Origin: Halolamina sp. CBA1230
Lineage (GTDB): Archaea > Halobacteriota > Halobacteria > Halobacteriales > Haloferacaceae
Reading direction: 5' to 3'
Length of the DNA: 64,000 bases
Assembly (NCBI RefSeq): GCF_002025255.2
Contig: NZ_CP054587.1
Span: 248,001-312,000, forward strand
The position numbers and the translations under genes are program-made. Positions 34,207 to 44,348 of the stretch are shown here, piece after piece. A model generated the notes under the pieces. The model searched no databases, was not told the DNA's origin, and saw nothing but the letters and a program-made list of their open reading frames with translations. Each line of letters opens with the position of its first letter. Within the stretch, counting starts at the first letter, position 1.

Positions 34207-35364
34207 ATGGCACCCGACCCCGAGGCAGGGCGAGTATCGCGACGGAAGTTCATCGTGACCACCGGCGCCGCGGGCGCGGCGGCGGTCGCTGGCTGTTCCG
34301 GCGGCGGCGGCACGGAGACCGAAGCGAACGAGTCGGGCGGCGGAAGTGGCGGCGGCGGTGGCGGCAGCAACGAGGACAACGGCAGTTCGAACGATTCCGG
34401 CGGGCTGGATACCTCGGTGCTGACGGGCGACGGCTCCTCGACGGTGTTCCCGATCACGAACACCGCAGCGAGCTACTGGAACTCCAACCCCGAGGCCGGC
34501 GACGGCGACTACTGGCCCACCGAGTGGGCCGATGAGTACGGCACCGACATGCGGCTCGCGGACTACTTCGCGAGCCAGTACGGCTACGAGCCGACGGGGC
34601 AGCGCTCGGTCCCGCCGTTCCGTGTGAGTATCGCGCTGAGCCACTCCGGCACCGGGATCGAGGGCGTGATGGAGGGTCGCGTCGACATCGGCGACTCCAG
34701 CGCGCCCGCCGCGGCCGAACTGGCAGGGAGCGATCCATCCGAGGAGACGCTGAACAACTTCGTCGACCACGTTGTCGGCGTCGACGGCCAGCCGATCGTG
34801 GTCAGCCGTGAGATCGCCGACGCGGGCGTCGAGAGCATCACCATCGAGGAGCTTCGCCAGATCTACCGACAGGAGATCACCAACTGGAACGAGGTCGGTG
34901 GCCCCGACCGCGAGATCCTCGCGCTCGGCCGCGCCGAGGGCTCCGGGACCGACACCGCGTTCCGGAACAACGTCTACGGCGACCCCAACGCGCCGATCAG
35001 CCCCGATCAGCGCTTCGGCCAGAACCAACAGCTCCAGCAGGCCGTCGGGCAGGCCAACAACGCGATCGCGTACATCGCGCTGGCGTTCGTCGAGCCCGAC
35101 GGCGCGACGCCGCCGATCGGCCTCGAGATCGACGGCACGATGTACGAGTACGGGAAGAACCTCGGCTCGCAGGAGTACCCGCTGTCGCGAGACCTCCACG
35201 CCTACACCTGGGAGGGAACCTCCCGGAAGGAGGCCGCGTTCATCAACTTCTGTCTGAGCGACTTCGGACAGGAGAACTTCGTCGCCGCGAACAACTACTT
35301 CAAGCTCCCGCAGAGCCGCCTCGAGACCCAGCGCGAGAAGGTCGCGGCGTCGAACTACGAGTAG
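34207..35364 (+). CDS. pstS: Phosphate ABC transporter substrate-binding lipoprotein
   Basis: 385 residues. A Tat signal (SRRKFIVTTGAAG, Arg12/Arg13) ends in the lipobox VAGC (Cys30), followed by a Gly/Ser/Asn-rich tether and the PstS fold: DGSSTVFPITN, the phosphate-contact loop GTGIEGVMEGRVDIGDSSAP, and GRAEGSGTDTAFRNNV. It binds phosphate outside the membrane for PstCAB. An alternative TTG at 34204 would add one residue. The family norm lacks the long low-complexity tether, which is a haloarchaeal habit. Confidence 0.94.
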   Translation: MAPDPEAGRVSRRKFIVTTGAAGAAAVAGCSGGGGTETEANESGGGSGGGGGGSNEDNGSSNDSGGLDTSVLTGDGSSTVFPITNTAASYWNSNPEAGDGDYWPTEWADEYGTDMRLADYFASQYGYEPTGQRSVPPFRVSIALSHSGTGIEGVMEGRVDIGDSSAPAAAELAGSDPSEETLNNFVDHVVGVDGQPIVVSREIADAGVESITIEELRQIYRQEITNWNEVGGPDREILALGRAEGSGTDTAFRNNVYGDPNAPISPDQRFGQNQQLQQAVGQANNAIAYIALAFVEPDGATPPIGLEIDGTMYEYGKNLGSQEYPLSRDLHAYTWEGTSRKEAAFINFCLSDFGQENFVAANNYFKLPQSRLETQREKVAASNYE

Positions 35365-35432
35365 CCCGGCGGCTGACCGCGATCGGCCGCGGCCGACCTT
35401 CCACTACCCATTTATAAGCGATACATGCACAC

Positions 35433-36590
35433 ATGACACAGCGACTCCAGTCAGTACAGGATCTCCCGACCCGGCTCCGCGCGTACGCGGTCGAGCGTGC
35501 CCACGCCGCTCGGCAGTGGGCACGCGACTACCGCTCGCGGACCGAGGACGGCGCCATCGCGATGCACGGTCTGATCGTCGCCTCGGTGGTGGTGACGTTC
35601 CTGGCCTTCTTCGCCGGCTCGCGGTGGACCATCATCCCGATCGCGGCGTTCCTGGGCACGATGGGCGTCGGCTGGTCCCGCTACCAGGCGGAGGCCGCGA
35701 AGGCGCTCACCCTCCTCACCACCGTGGTGACGGTGTCGATACTGACGCTGATCGTCGCGTTCCTGCTGTACGAGTCGATCCCCGCCGTCCGGGCGATGGG
35801 GGCCGACCTCGTCACGCAGGTCCGGAACCCCGCGATGGAGAACCCCACGCTCGGGCAGGGGCTGTGGGGCCGCAACGGCGTCTGGTCGCTCACGCCGATG
35901 ATGCTCGGCACCGCGATCACGACCGTCATCGCGACGCTGATCGCGGCGCCGATCGGGATCGCCGGCGCGGTGTTCGTCAGCGAGATCGCGCCCCGGCGCG
36001 TCCGCGAGGTGGTCAAACCCGGCATCGAACTGATGGCGGGCATCCCCTCGATCACGTACGGGTTCATCGGCCTCACGATCCTGAACCAGTACTTCTACGC
36101 CGAGTTCGGCACCCCGACCATCGGCTCGTACTTCGCGGCCGGCCTGATGATCGGCGTCATGGCGCTGCCGACGGTCGTCACCGTCGCGGAGGACGCGCTG
36201 AACGCGGTGCCCGAGGAGATCAAAAGCGGCGCGCTCGCGATGGGGTCGACCCAGTGGCAGACGACCAAGAGCGTCACTATCCCCGCCGGGCTCTCGGGCG
36301 TCTCGGCGGGCGTCCTGCTCGGCGTCGGCCGCGCGATGGGCGAGACGATGGCCGCGACGGTGATGCTCACGCACACGAAGGGGTTCCCCTCGCCGTTCTT
36401 CGACGTGTTCTCGCGGTACGGCGAGACGCTCACGACCGTCATCGCGTTCGAGGGTGGCAACGCCAGCGGCGTCCACATGAGCGCGCTGTTCGCGGCCGGC
36501 GTCGTGCTGTTCGTGATGGTGATGCTGCTGAGCGTCACCTCGCAGTACGTCGAGTGGCGGATGTACCGGAAGCTCGGAGGTGACCGATGA
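35433..36590 (+). CDS. pstC: Phosphate ABC transporter permease
   Basis: 385 residues. At least six membrane helices, with the ABC-permease coupling (EAA) motif ALAMGSTQWQTTKSVTIPAG preceding GVLLGVGRAMGET. It forms the membrane channel with PstA. An AT-rich TTTATAAG at 35411 is only 22 nt before the ATG, which is too close for a leaderless start there, so its role as a promoter is uncertain. The stop overlaps the pstA start (ATGA). Confidence 0.94.
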   Translation: MTQRLQSVQDLPTRLRAYAVERAHAARQWARDYRSRTEDGAIAMHGLIVASVVVTFLAFFAGSRWTIIPIAAFLGTMGVGWSRYQAEAAKALTLLTTVVTVSILTLIVAFLLYESIPAVRAMGADLVTQVRNPAMENPTLGQGLWGRNGVWSLTPMMLGTAITTVIATLIAAPIGIAGAVFVSEIAPRRVREVVKPGIELMAGIPSITYGFIGLTILNQYFYAEFGTPTIGSYFAAGLMIGVMALPTVVTVAEDALNAVPEEIKSGALAMGSTQWQTTKSVTIPAGLSGVSAGVLLGVGRAMGETMAATVMLTHTKGFPSPFFDVFSRYGETLTTVIAFEGGNASGVHMSALFAAGVVLFVMVMLLSVTSQYVEWRMYRKLGGDR

Positions 36591-38194
36591 GCAACGTCGA
36601 TCGGAATCGACTCGCGGCCGCGGACTCCACGACGGGCGACCTCGTGTCGCGGGGCGTCGTCGCCGCAGCCGTCCTCACGTTCGTCGGCTCGTGGCTGCTG
36701 TTGCTCCAGTGGGTCGACGAACTGGCGACGGTCGGCGGGATCAGCGTGCTGAAGCTCCTCGGCGTCGGGCTGATCGTCGTCGGCGGCGGTCTCGGGTTCG
36801 TCGGCGTCGGCTCGCGGCTGAACTACATCGACACCGCGCCGTCGTCGTCGGCGGGCATCGTCGTCGGAAGCATCTTCGGCTTGCTGTGGGCGATCGTCGG
36901 CGGCCTCGCCGCCACGCTCGTGCTCGGTAACGCGGCCGTGCTGTGGCTCCCGGTCGCCGCCCTGTTCGGGGTCGGCGGCTTCCTCGGCTCGGTGCTGCCG
37001 AGCGAGGACGTGGGGTCGACCCTGCCCGTCGCAGGGATCCTGCTCCTGCTCGGCGGCTTCGTCGCCGTCGGCGGCATCAACGCCGGCTGGACGTGGTCGC
37101 CGGCGTGGTCCTCGGCGGAGTTCCCGGGGAGCGAGCTCGTCCCGATCCTCGTCGTGTTCGGCACCTTGCTCGGCGCCTGGAGCGCCGGAAAAGCGAAGGA
37201 GGGGTTCGGCGCCGAGGGGCGGCAGGCGGGCGCGTACTACCTCATCGGCTCGGTCGTGTTCGGGATGCTCGGCGTGCTCGCGCTGCTGATCGCGTTCATC
37301 GTCACCAATGGGCTCCGGACGATGCTCACGGGGTCGAGCCTGCTCGGCGGGCAGCTCACGGTGCCGCTCGTCGGCGTGACGATCCCGTGGCCGTCGTTCC
37401 CGTTCCTGCTGAACCAGACCGGCGGGCTGTACGTCGAGATCCCGGGCGTCCTGCCCGCGGTGCTGGGGACGCTCTGGCTCGTGTTCGGCGCGGTACTGTT
37501 CGCCGTCCCGCTGGGGGTCGGCGCCGCCGTGTTCCTCACGGAGTACGCCGAACGCGGGCGGTTCACGCAGGTCGTCGAGGTCGCGACCAACGGGCTCTGG
37601 AGCACGCCGAGCATCGTGTTCGGCCTGTTCGGACTGGCCTTTCTCGTCCCGCGGATCAGCGGGGGGAACTCGATCGTCGTCGGCCAGCTCGTGCTCGGCT
37701 TCATGCTGCTGCCGCTGGTGCTGATCACGAGCCGCGAGGCGATCCTCGCGGTGCCCGACGCCCACCGCGACGCCAGCGCCGCACTCGGCGTCACGAAGTG
37801 GCAGACCATCCGCAGCGTCGTAATCCCGGCGGCGATGCCGGGCACGATCACCGGCGTCATCCTCGGCGTCGGCCGCATCGCTGGCGAGACCGCACCGCTG
37901 CTGCTCGTGTTCGGCGGGTCGCCGTACCCGAGCACCTTCCCGAACGTCCTCGGCAGCTTCGAACTCAGTACGCAGCCGCCGTTCGTGACGAACGAGGCGC
38001 TGCTCTCCCCCGCGAGCGCACTGCCCTACCAGCTGTACTCGACGATCACGGCGGGCGTGTTCCCCAAGGAGATATTCACGAACACCGAGTTCGGCTGGGG
38101 GACCGCGCTCGTCCTGCTGCTCGTCGTCGTCGGCCTCTACGCCGTCGGCGTCGGCAGCCGACTCTACTTCAGGAGGAAACTACACCATGAGTGA
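36587..38194 (+). CDS. pstA: Phosphate ABC transporter permease, long form
   Basis: 535 residues, much longer than the roughly 290 residues common in bacteria. The C-terminal 270 residues are the permease core with the EAA motif [20 protein letters not shown] and [13 protein letters not shown]. The first ~230 residues add several extra hydrophobic helices (for example [53 protein letters not shown]). Overlaps pstC by 4 nt and pstB by 8 nt, so all three are translationally linked. The function of the added helices is unknown. Confidence 0.92.
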   Translation: MSNVDRNRLAAADSTTGDLVSRGVVAAAVLTFVGSWLLLLQWVDELATVGGISVLKLLGVGLIVVGGGLGFVGVGSRLNYIDTAPSSSAGIVVGSIFGLLWAIVGGLAATLVLGNAAVLWLPVAALFGVGGFLGSVLPSEDVGSTLPVAGILLLLGGFVAVGGINAGWTWSPAWSSAEFPGSELVPILVVFGTLLGAWSAGKAKEGFGAEGRQAGAYYLIGSVVFGMLGVLALLIAFIVTNGLRTMLTGSSLLGGQLTVPLVGVTIPWPSFPFLLNQTGGLYVEIPGVLPAVLGTLWLVFGAVLFAVPLGVGAAVFLTEYAERGRFTQVVEVATNGLWSTPSIVFGLFGLAFLVPRISGGNSIVVGQLVLGFMLLPLVLITSREAILAVPDAHRDASAALGVTKWQTIRSVVIPAAMPGTITGVILGVGRIAGETAPLLLVFGGSPYPSTFPNVLGSFELSTQPPFVTNEALLSPASALPYQLYSTITAGVFPKEIFTNTEFGWGTALVLLLVVVGLYAVGVGSRLYFRRKLHHE

Positions 38195-39083
38195 GACAGA
38201 CACACGCTACGACACCGAACAGCAACTCACGACCACCGGCGAGAGCACCGAGGAGGTCCGCGAGGCGTGGACCGAGCACGAGTTCGCGGGCGACGCGAAG
38301 CTCGCCGTCGAGGACCTCGACGTCTACTACGGCGACGAGCAGGCGCTCCAGAGCGTCTCCCTCGACGTCCCCGACGAGTCGGTCACGGCGCTGATCGGCC
38401 CCTCGGGCTGCGGGAAGTCGACGTTCTTGCGGTGTCTGAACCGCATGAACGATCGCATCTCGAGCGCCCGGGTCGACGGCTCGGTCACCCTCGACGGCGA
38501 GGAGATCTACAGCGACGGCGTGAACCTCGTGGAGCTCCGCAAGCGCGTCGGGATGGTGTTCCAGGAGCCGAACCCGTTCCCGAAGTCGATCCGGGACAAC
38601 ATCTCCTACGGCCCGCGGAAACACGGCGATCTCGACACCGGGCTGCTCGCCCGCCTGCTCGGCCGCGACGGCGCCGAGGCGGAGGACGAACTCGTCGAGC
38701 GTGCGCTCCGCCGGGCCGCACTCTGGGACGAGGTGAACGAGCGCCTCGACGACAACGCGCTCGGGCTCTCCGGCGGCCAGCAACAGCGGCTCTGCATCGC
38801 GCGCTGTCTCGCGGTCGACCCCGACGTGATCCTGATGGACGAGCCCGCGAGCGCGCTCGACCCCATCGCGACCGCGAAGATCGAGGACCTGATCGAGGAG
38901 CTCGCCCAGGAGTACGCGGTCGTTGTCGTCACGCACAACATGCAACAGGCCGCCCGCATCAGCGACCAGACCGCGGTGTTCCTGACCGGCGGGGAGCTCG
39001 TCGAGTACGGCGGGACCGACCAGATATTCGAGAACCCGCAGAGTCAGCGGGTCGAGGACTACATCACCGGCAAGTTCGGCTGA
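38187..39083 (+). CDS. pstB: Phosphate ABC transporter ATP-binding protein
   Basis: 298 residues. Walker [11 protein letters not shown]-loop [11 protein letters not shown], signature [13 protein letters not shown] and Walker [14 protein letters not shown] are all intact, with the PstB-typical [11 protein letters not shown]. The N-terminus is about 30 residues longer than usual and acidic. It powers PstCA. Its stop shares bases with the phoU start (TGATG). Confidence 0.96.
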   Translation: MSETDTRYDTEQQLTTTGESTEEVREAWTEHEFAGDAKLAVEDLDVYYGDEQALQSVSLDVPDESVTALIGPSGCGKSTFLRCLNRMNDRISSARVDGSVTLDGEEIYSDGVNLVELRKRVGMVFQEPNPFPKSIRDNISYGPRKHGDLDTGLLARLLGRDGAEAEDELVERALRRAALWDEVNERLDDNALGLSGGQQQRLCIARCLAVDPDVILMDEPASALDPIATAKIEDLIEELAQEYAVVVVTHNMQQAARISDQTAVFLTGGELVEYGGTDQIFENPQSQRVEDYITGKFG

Positions 39084-40072
39084 TGGAGACGAGGAAAGTC
39101 CAGCAGGTCGGCGGCGGCACGTACACCGTCTCGATCCCCATCTCGTGGGCCGAGGAGCACGAGATCCAGGCGGGCGGGACCGCGTACCTCTACACCCACT
39201 GCGACGGCTCGCTCGTCGTTCGCTGGGGCGAGCGCGAGGAGGGCACGCTCGGCGCGGTCGATGTCGACCTCGACGGCCGGCACGACGGCGCCGTCGCCAC
39301 GCGGACGCTGAACGCGGCGTACACCACCGGTTTCGAGCGTATCACCCTCCACACGACCGACGCTGCCCAGCGCGAGGCGATCAGGGATCGAGCCCGGACG
39401 CTGGTCGGCGTCGACGTGGCCGAGGAGTCGGACGAGCACGTCGAGGTCGGGTGGCTGCTTGACGCGAGCGGGCTCTCGATCGATCAGTCGGTCCGCCAGC
39501 TCCGGTTCGTCGCCGGCTCGATGTTCGACGCCGCGCTGGCGACGTTCGCGGGCGCGACCGCCGAGGCGGGGTACATCACCGACCGCACCGAGGAGACCGA
39601 CCGACTGGCCCGGCTGGTCGAGCGGCAGTTCACCCGCGCAATGGTGCTGTTCGAGGAGCTCGACCGGCTGGACGCGACGCGCCCACAGCTGTTCGCGCAG
39701 TACCGTGCCACGCGCGAACTCGAACGCGTCGCGGCCGACGCCGCCGAGATCGGGCGTGCCGTCCGCCAGTCCGGGCCCGCTGCGTCGACCGAACTCGCCG
39801 AGGAGATCCAGACCGTCGGCGACGAAGTCCACGAGGCAGTCGAAGCGGCGGCGGACACTGTCACCGACGGGGGGTCGACCGCGACGGCACACGAGGCGCT
39901 GGACCGAGCCGGCGCTGCCACCGAGGAGGCACGACGGCTCCACCGGACGGTCGCGACGGAGGAGCCGCCCTCAGCTGTCCTGTTCACCCGCGTCCTCGAC
40001 GGCGTGCTTCGTATCGCGGGCCACGCCAAGGCGATCGGTGAGGTCGCACTCGAACGCGCGGTTCGACCGTAG
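39083..40072 (+). CDS. phoU: PhoU-type phosphate regulator with N-terminal AbrB/SpoVT-like domain
   Basis: 329 residues. Residues 1-50 ([20 protein letters not shown]) match an AbrB/SpoVT swapped-hairpin DNA-binding domain; the rest is helical PhoU repeats (EETDRLARLVERQFTRAMVL, LERVAADAAEIGRAVRQ, AIGEVALERAV). The combination is common in archaea and suggests a transcription factor that senses phosphate transport. Last gene of the pst operon, overlapping pstB. Confidence 0.88.
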   Translation: METRKVQQVGGGTYTVSIPISWAEEHEIQAGGTAYLYTHCDGSLVVRWGEREEGTLGAVDVDLDGRHDGAVATRTLNAAYTTGFERITLHTTDAAQREAIRDRARTLVGVDVAEESDEHVEVGWLLDASGLSIDQSVRQLRFVAGSMFDAALATFAGATAEAGYITDRTEETDRLARLVERQFTRAMVLFEELDRLDATRPQLFAQYRATRELERVAADAAEIGRAVRQSGPAASTELAEEIQTVGDEVHEAVEAAADTVTDGGSTATAHEALDRAGAATEEARRLHRTVATEEPPSAVLFTRVLDGVLRIAGHAKAIGEVALERAVRP

Positions 40073-40160
40073 CGGCTGCGTTGCATCAGCAGCGACTGAT
40101 AGAACTGGTCCGTCGAACGAGGACGCTGAGAGTTTTGCGTTCGCGCCCCCACGCCCCGAC

Positions 40161-40694
40161 ATGGACGCCCACCTGCGGGCCGGCGTCGCGGTCTACAACG
40201 AGGGCGAGTACCACGGCGCACACGACGCCTGGGAGGAGCTGTGGCTGGGGCTGGAGACGGGCACCGACGACGAGCGACTGCTCCACGGCCTCATCCAGTT
40301 TACGGCGGCGGTGTTTCACGCGCGGAACGGTAACTGGGCCGGTGCGGTCGGGCTGGCTGACAGTGGACGGGGGTATCTCCGGGGCCTCCCCGGGGCGTAT
40401 CGGGGCGTCAACGTCGAAACTGCGCGCTCGTACCTCGCAGCGCTCGAAACCGACCCGGAGCGGATCGAACGGGCACGACCGCCGGCGCTCCGCGTCGACG
40501 GCGAGGCACTGCTGTACGACGATCTCCCGTTCGACGCGGCCGTGGTCGCCGCCGGCGTGCTCGCTTCGGAGTACGGGTACGACGAGTCGCGCCGAGAAGG
40601 GGCCGCAGCCTTCGCCCGGGAGAACCTTGCTGCCGGTGAAACGACCTTCGAGACGCTCGTGCTGGAGTTCCTCCGAGACCAAGCGGGGCAGTGA
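40161..40694 (+). CDS. DUF309-family protein
   Basis: 177 residues. DUF309 features are FNEGEYHGAHDAWEELWL-like text (here VYNEGEYHGAHDAWEELW) and HGLIQFTAAVFHARNGNWAG followed by an AVGLADSGRGYL helix. This helical family is uncharacterised. It begins 88 bp after phoU on the same strand; the longer frame upstream overlaps phoU and is rejected. Function unknown. Confidence 0.83.
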   Translation: MDAHLRAGVAVYNEGEYHGAHDAWEELWLGLETGTDDERLLHGLIQFTAAVFHARNGNWAGAVGLADSGRGYLRGLPGAYRGVNVETARSYLAALETDPERIERARPPALRVDGEALLYDDLPFDAAVVAAGVLASEYGYDESRREGAAAFARENLAAGETTFETLVLEFLRDQAGQ

Positions 40695-40813
40695 GGATCT
40701 CCGTATCGGCCACCCACGCGACCGTCGCGAAAGCTGTCACTGGGGGCTCTCCACGAGGCCGGCGTCAGCACCCCACTGTGGGACGTGCTACCACGACTAC
40801 CGCCAGCGCGGGG

Positions 40814-40819
40814 CTTAAC
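40814..40819 (+). promoter_or_regulatory. TATA-like element for the aminotransferase gene
   Basis: CTTAAC, centred 29 nt before the ATG at 40846, flanked by GGGG and CCCCCC. It resembles the element before serA at 44318. Confidence 0.5.
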
Positions 40820-40845
40820 ACCCCCCGGGCGAACTACCCACACAC

Positions 40846-42021
40846 ATGCGAGAGGACTTCCTGCTTCTCAACCCCGGTCCGGTGCCGATGAGCCCCGAGG
40901 CGCGCGAGGCGATGAGCGAGCCGATGGTCTCCCACCGGTCGGCGGCGTTCGAGGCGGTGTACGAGCGCGCACAGGACGGGCTCGAGTACGTGTTCGAGCG
41001 ATCGACGCCGAGCGAGGAGCGAACCGCCCGCGGCGGCGAGGCGCTGATCCTCAACGGCACCGCGACGATGGGGATGGAGGCCGCCGTCGCGAACCTCGTC
41101 GACGCCGTCGACGAACTCGTCGCCGTCGTCAACGGGAAGTTCGGCCGGCGGTTCAAACGCATCGCCGAGCGCCACTGCGAGGTGACGCCCGTCGAGTTCG
41201 ACTGGGGCGACCCCGTCGACGTCGACGCCGTCGCCGACGCGGTGACCGACGAAACCGAGGTCGTGACGGTCGTCCACAACGAGACCAGCACCGGGCTGAT
41301 CAACCCCGTCCCCGAGATCGGAGAGATCGCCGACGAGCACGGCGCTCGCTACGTCGTCGACGGCGTCACCTCGATCGGCGGCGACGAGTTCCGGCTCGAC
41401 GACTGGGGCGTCGACATCGCGGTCACGGACGGCCAGAAGGCGCTCGCGGCGCCGCCGGGGGTCTCCGCGCTGTACGTCGCCGACGGCGTCGACGTCCACG
41501 TCGACGGCGAGTCGGCACCGTTCTACCAGGATCTGGACTGGCACAGCCGGAAGGCGGGCCAGCACCAGACGCCGTTCACCAGCGCGGTGCCGCTGTTCCG
41601 CGGCCTCGCGGTCGCGGTCGAGGAGATCGAGGCCGAGGGGATGGGGCCGCGGATCAAGCGCCACCGCCGACAGTCGACCGCGTTCCGCGAGGCGATGTGG
41701 GCGATGGGGCTTTCGTCGTTCCCGGACCTGAACGCCGAGAGCAGCTACTCCAACACGCTGACGGCGATCGAACTTCCCGAGGGCGCCCGCGAGGAGGACA
41801 GCGACGCGTTCTTCGACGCGGTCCAGGACCGCGGGGTGTCGATCTCCGGCGGACAGGCCCACCTCGGTGGCGAGATCTTCCGAGTGAGCAACATGGGGAA
41901 CCTCTCGACCGAACAGCTCCTGCGCGGGATCAGAGCGATCGGCGAGGCGTTCCGGGAGGTCGGCGTCGACGTAGATCTCGAGGCGGGAATCGAGACCGCC
42001 GAGTACGAACTGCGGGACTGA
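40846..42021 (+). CDS. Class V PLP-dependent aminotransferase (serine/alanine-glyoxylate family)
   Basis: 391 residues. LLNPGPVPMSPEAREAM at the N-terminus, Asp172 in VDGVTSIGGDE, and the PLP Lys198 in TDGQKALAAPPG identify the family. Members act on serine, phosphoserine, alanine or glyoxylate. Its place beside serB and near serA, with no other SerC candidate in the window, suggests it serves as the phosphoserine aminotransferase (inference). Ends 4 bp from convergent serB. Confidence 0.88.
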   Translation: MREDFLLLNPGPVPMSPEAREAMSEPMVSHRSAAFEAVYERAQDGLEYVFERSTPSEERTARGGEALILNGTATMGMEAAVANLVDAVDELVAVVNGKFGRRFKRIAERHCEVTPVEFDWGDPVDVDAVADAVTDETEVVTVVHNETSTGLINPVPEIGEIADEHGARYVVDGVTSIGGDEFRLDDWGVDIAVTDGQKALAAPPGVSALYVADGVDVHVDGESAPFYQDLDWHSRKAGQHQTPFTSAVPLFRGLAVAVEEIEAEGMGPRIKRHRRQSTAFREAMWAMGLSSFPDLNAESSYSNTLTAIELPEGAREEDSDAFFDAVQDRGVSISGGQAHLGGEIFRVSNMGNLSTEQLLRGIRAIGEAFREVGVDVDLEAGIETAEYELRD

Positions 42022-42025
42022 GCAG

Positions 42026-42664
42026 TCAGTCCAGCAGCCCCGTCCGCTCGAACAGCCTCTCGAGCGCGTCCATCGTCGTCACCACGTCGTCGCAGTGGGG
42101 TTCGACGGCGTCCTTCGGCTCGAACCCGACCGCGTGGCCGGCCGCCTGCAGCATCGGCAGGTCGTTCGCGCCGTCGCCGACCGCGACCGTGTTCGCGAGG
42201 TCGACCCCGTACTCCTGGCAGAGCTCATCCAGTGCCTCGTCTTTGGTTCCCTCGATCAGCGGCCCCTCGACCTCGCCGGTGAGTTCGCCGTCCGCGACCG
42301 GGAGTTCGTTGGCGACGATCCGGTCGACGCTCGCGCCGTCGCGTTCGAGTGCCGCCTCCACGCCGGGGGTGAACCCGCCGGTGAGGATCGCGGTCGTGTG
42401 GCCGGCGTCGTTCAACCGCTCGAGCACGTCGGCGGCCCCCTGCCGGAGCGCGGTCTCCTCGTACGCCGCCGCGGCCTCGTGTTCGGGCAGCCCCTCGAGC
42501 ATCGCCGCGCGCTCGCGGAGGCTCTCGGCGTAGGAGAGCTCCCCGCGCATCGCGCGGGCGGTGATGTCGCCGATCGTCTCGGCGACGCCGTAGCGTTCGC
42601 CCAGTGCCACCAGCATCTCCGCCTCGGAGAGCGTGCCGTCGAAGTCGAAGGCGACCAATGTCAT
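42026..42664 (-). CDS. serB: Phosphoserine phosphatase
   Basis: 212 residues, haloacid-dehalogenase superfamily. Motif I is FDFDGTLSEAE (Asp7, Asp9), motif II ILTGGFTPG, a Lys in GTKDEALDEL, and motif III VGDGANDLPMLQAAG. It removes phosphate from phosphoserine, the last step of serine synthesis. The ATG at 42664 is chosen; longer frames run into the divergent spacer. Confidence 0.93.
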   Translation of the reverse strand: MTLVAFDFDGTLSEAEMLVALGERYGVAETIGDITARAMRGELSYAESLRERAAMLEGLPEHEAAAAYEETALRQGAADVLERLNDAGHTTAILTGGFTPGVEAALERDGASVDRIVANELPVADGELTGEVEGPLIEGTKDEALDELCQEYGVDLANTVAVGDGANDLPMLQAAGHAVGFEPKDAVEPHCDDVVTTMDALERLFERTGLLD

Positions 42665-42733
42665 GGAGTCGGCTGCGTGCTCCGGGGTAATGAGTCCCCG
42701 CGCTTTTTGCCGCGGCCGTGAGAGGACCGCGGT

Positions 42734-43969
42734 GTGTCCCTCCACTCGCGCAGAGCGTTCCTGACGGCCCTCGGTACTGCGGCGGTCGCATCGACGGCCG
42801 GCTGTGCTGGCGGAATCCCGGGCGAGGACTGGCCGACGACCGCCGACGGCACGACCGACCCCCTTCCGGGCGAGCGCGACGGCTGGCCCCAGTACCGCCG
42901 GGACGCGGGCCACAGTGGGTTCGTCCCGGCACAACGCTTCGACGATCCGAGCGAGGACTGGCGCGTCGAGACGCCCGGCGGGCTGGCGTCGCCGGCGGTC
43001 GTCGGCGACAGCGTGTTCGTCCACGGGATCTCCGGATCGGACGACGAGGGGCCGACGGTCCGGTCGCTCGCGGCCGTCGACGGGACCGAACGCTGGCGGC
43101 GTCGACTGCCGTTACTCGGCAGCGGCTACTCGGGCGCCACACCCACCGTCTACCGGGGATCGGTGTACGTTGGGGGCCTCGACGGACTCTACGCGATCGA
43201 CGCACGGGACGGGAGCCGGCGCTGGGCGTACGAGACGGGCAGCTCGGTCAACGAGGCAGCCGTCGGCGTCGACGGGCGCGTGTTCGCAACCAACGGAAGC
43301 GAACTGTTCGCCTTCGACGAGCGCGGGAACCGACAGTGGACCTATCAGAACGGCGATGACCGGGCAACGTTCGCCGCGCCGGCGCTCGCGGGGGAGCGTC
43401 TCGTCCACACGACGACGGTGGTCGACTCCGTCGTCGGCTTCGATCCGGCGGTGAACGGCCCCGTCTCCGAGTGGCTCTACGAGGACGGCTCCGGATTCCA
43501 CGAGATCGTCGCCGCCGGAGACACTGCCTACGTCACGGGGGACGAACACCTCCACGCGATCGACCCCGACCCGGGAGAACGGCGCTGGCGGGCGCCGGTA
43601 GCCGCCTCGGCGACGCCGGCGACCGACGGCGACCGCGTCTATCTCACGACCGAGTCGGACACCCTGGTCGCGCTCGCGGCCGGTGACGGGGAGCGGCTGT
43701 GGGAGGCGATGCTGGCCGACGAGGAGGGAGTCTCCCTCCGGACGCCGCCGCTGGTGACCGAGCGGTCGGTCGTCGTCACCACCGAACGAACACAGGGCGA
43801 CGCGGGGATTACCACCTACGCGGTGGACCGCCGCAGCGGCGAGGTACAGTGGCGCGTCGAGCACGACGCACGCGTCGCGGACGGTGCCGTCGCCGTCGGT
43901 GGGCGGTTGTACGTCGCGATGTACGACGCCAGGAGCGAGATGGGGACGCTGCTCGCGCTTCGGGACTGA
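42734..43969 (+). CDS. Tat-exported PQQ-type beta-propeller lipoprotein
   Basis: 411 residues from a GTG. A Tat-like signal (SRRAFLTALGTAAVAS) ends in the lipobox TAGC, so it is lipid-anchored outside. The rest is repeated PQQ/WD-type blades: WRVETPGGLASPAVVGDSVF, LYAIDARDGSRRWAYETGS, HAIDPDPGERRWRAP, LVALAAGDGERLWEAML. Such domains scaffold or bind ligands; quinone-dependent dehydrogenase activity is not indicated because no dehydrogenase domain is present. Divergent from serB. Confidence 0.87.
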   Translation: MSLHSRRAFLTALGTAAVASTAGCAGGIPGEDWPTTADGTTDPLPGERDGWPQYRRDAGHSGFVPAQRFDDPSEDWRVETPGGLASPAVVGDSVFVHGISGSDDEGPTVRSLAAVDGTERWRRRLPLLGSGYSGATPTVYRGSVYVGGLDGLYAIDARDGSRRWAYETGSSVNEAAVGVDGRVFATNGSELFAFDERGNRQWTYQNGDDRATFAAPALAGERLVHTTTVVDSVVGFDPAVNGPVSEWLYEDGSGFHEIVAAGDTAYVTGDEHLHAIDPDPGERRWRAPVAASATPATDGDRVYLTTESDTLVALAAGDGERLWEAMLADEEGVSLRTPPLVTERSVVVTTERTQGDAGITTYAVDRRSGEVQWRVEHDARVADGAVAVGGRLYVAMYDARSEMGTLLALRD

Positions 43970-44348
43970 CGTGGGGGACGACGTGAGCTCGTCGTGCTGG
44001 CTGCTGTGGGGGTCTCTCGCCCCTACGCGACCGTGAGCCGGTCGCGGGCCCCGAGAGGTAGCCGATCTACGGCCGGATGAACGCACACGCCGTCAGCGAC
44101 GGCTCGGGCTCGGTTCCAGGCTCCCCGCCGCCGGTGCGTTCGACGGTGTCGCTGACCGGGCGGCGGGCGACCTCGCCCGCTGCATCCGCGAGCGACATCG
44201 ACTTCGCCGCCGCGGCCGTTGTTGATCGCCGTTCCTGCGTATTCTCCCAGTACTACGACGGCTATTAACCACGATCGTGCCTATTTCGTGTGCCAGTCGA
44301 TCCCCCGGTGGAGAAAGCGTTAACCCCCGTGGGTAGTTCACTCGGGGC
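43970..44348. other. Intergenic region before serA, no gene seen
   Basis: 379 bp. It contains a G-run/C-run hairpin (44008-44023) and a perfect 6-bp-arm hairpin GCGACC/GGTCGC (44027-44045) just after the propeller gene, perhaps transcription-termination related, and the serA promoter at 44318. A 63-codon frame at 44077 lacks coding character. Confidence 0.5.
44318..44325 (+). promoter_or_regulatory. TATA-like element for serA
   Basis: GCGTTAAC, centred about 28 nt upstream of the GTG at 44349, consistent with a leaderless transcript and with the GTG as true start. Confidence 0.5.

Noticed and set aside
44027-44045. GCGACC/GGTCGC hairpin as a tRNA or riboswitch
   Set aside because: Only one stem with a 7-nt loop; no cloverleaf or known aptamer around it. 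Termination-related role at most.
44077-44268. 63-codon frame before serA
   Set aside because: No ribosome site or promoter, Ser/Ala-rich text, lies across the serA leader region.
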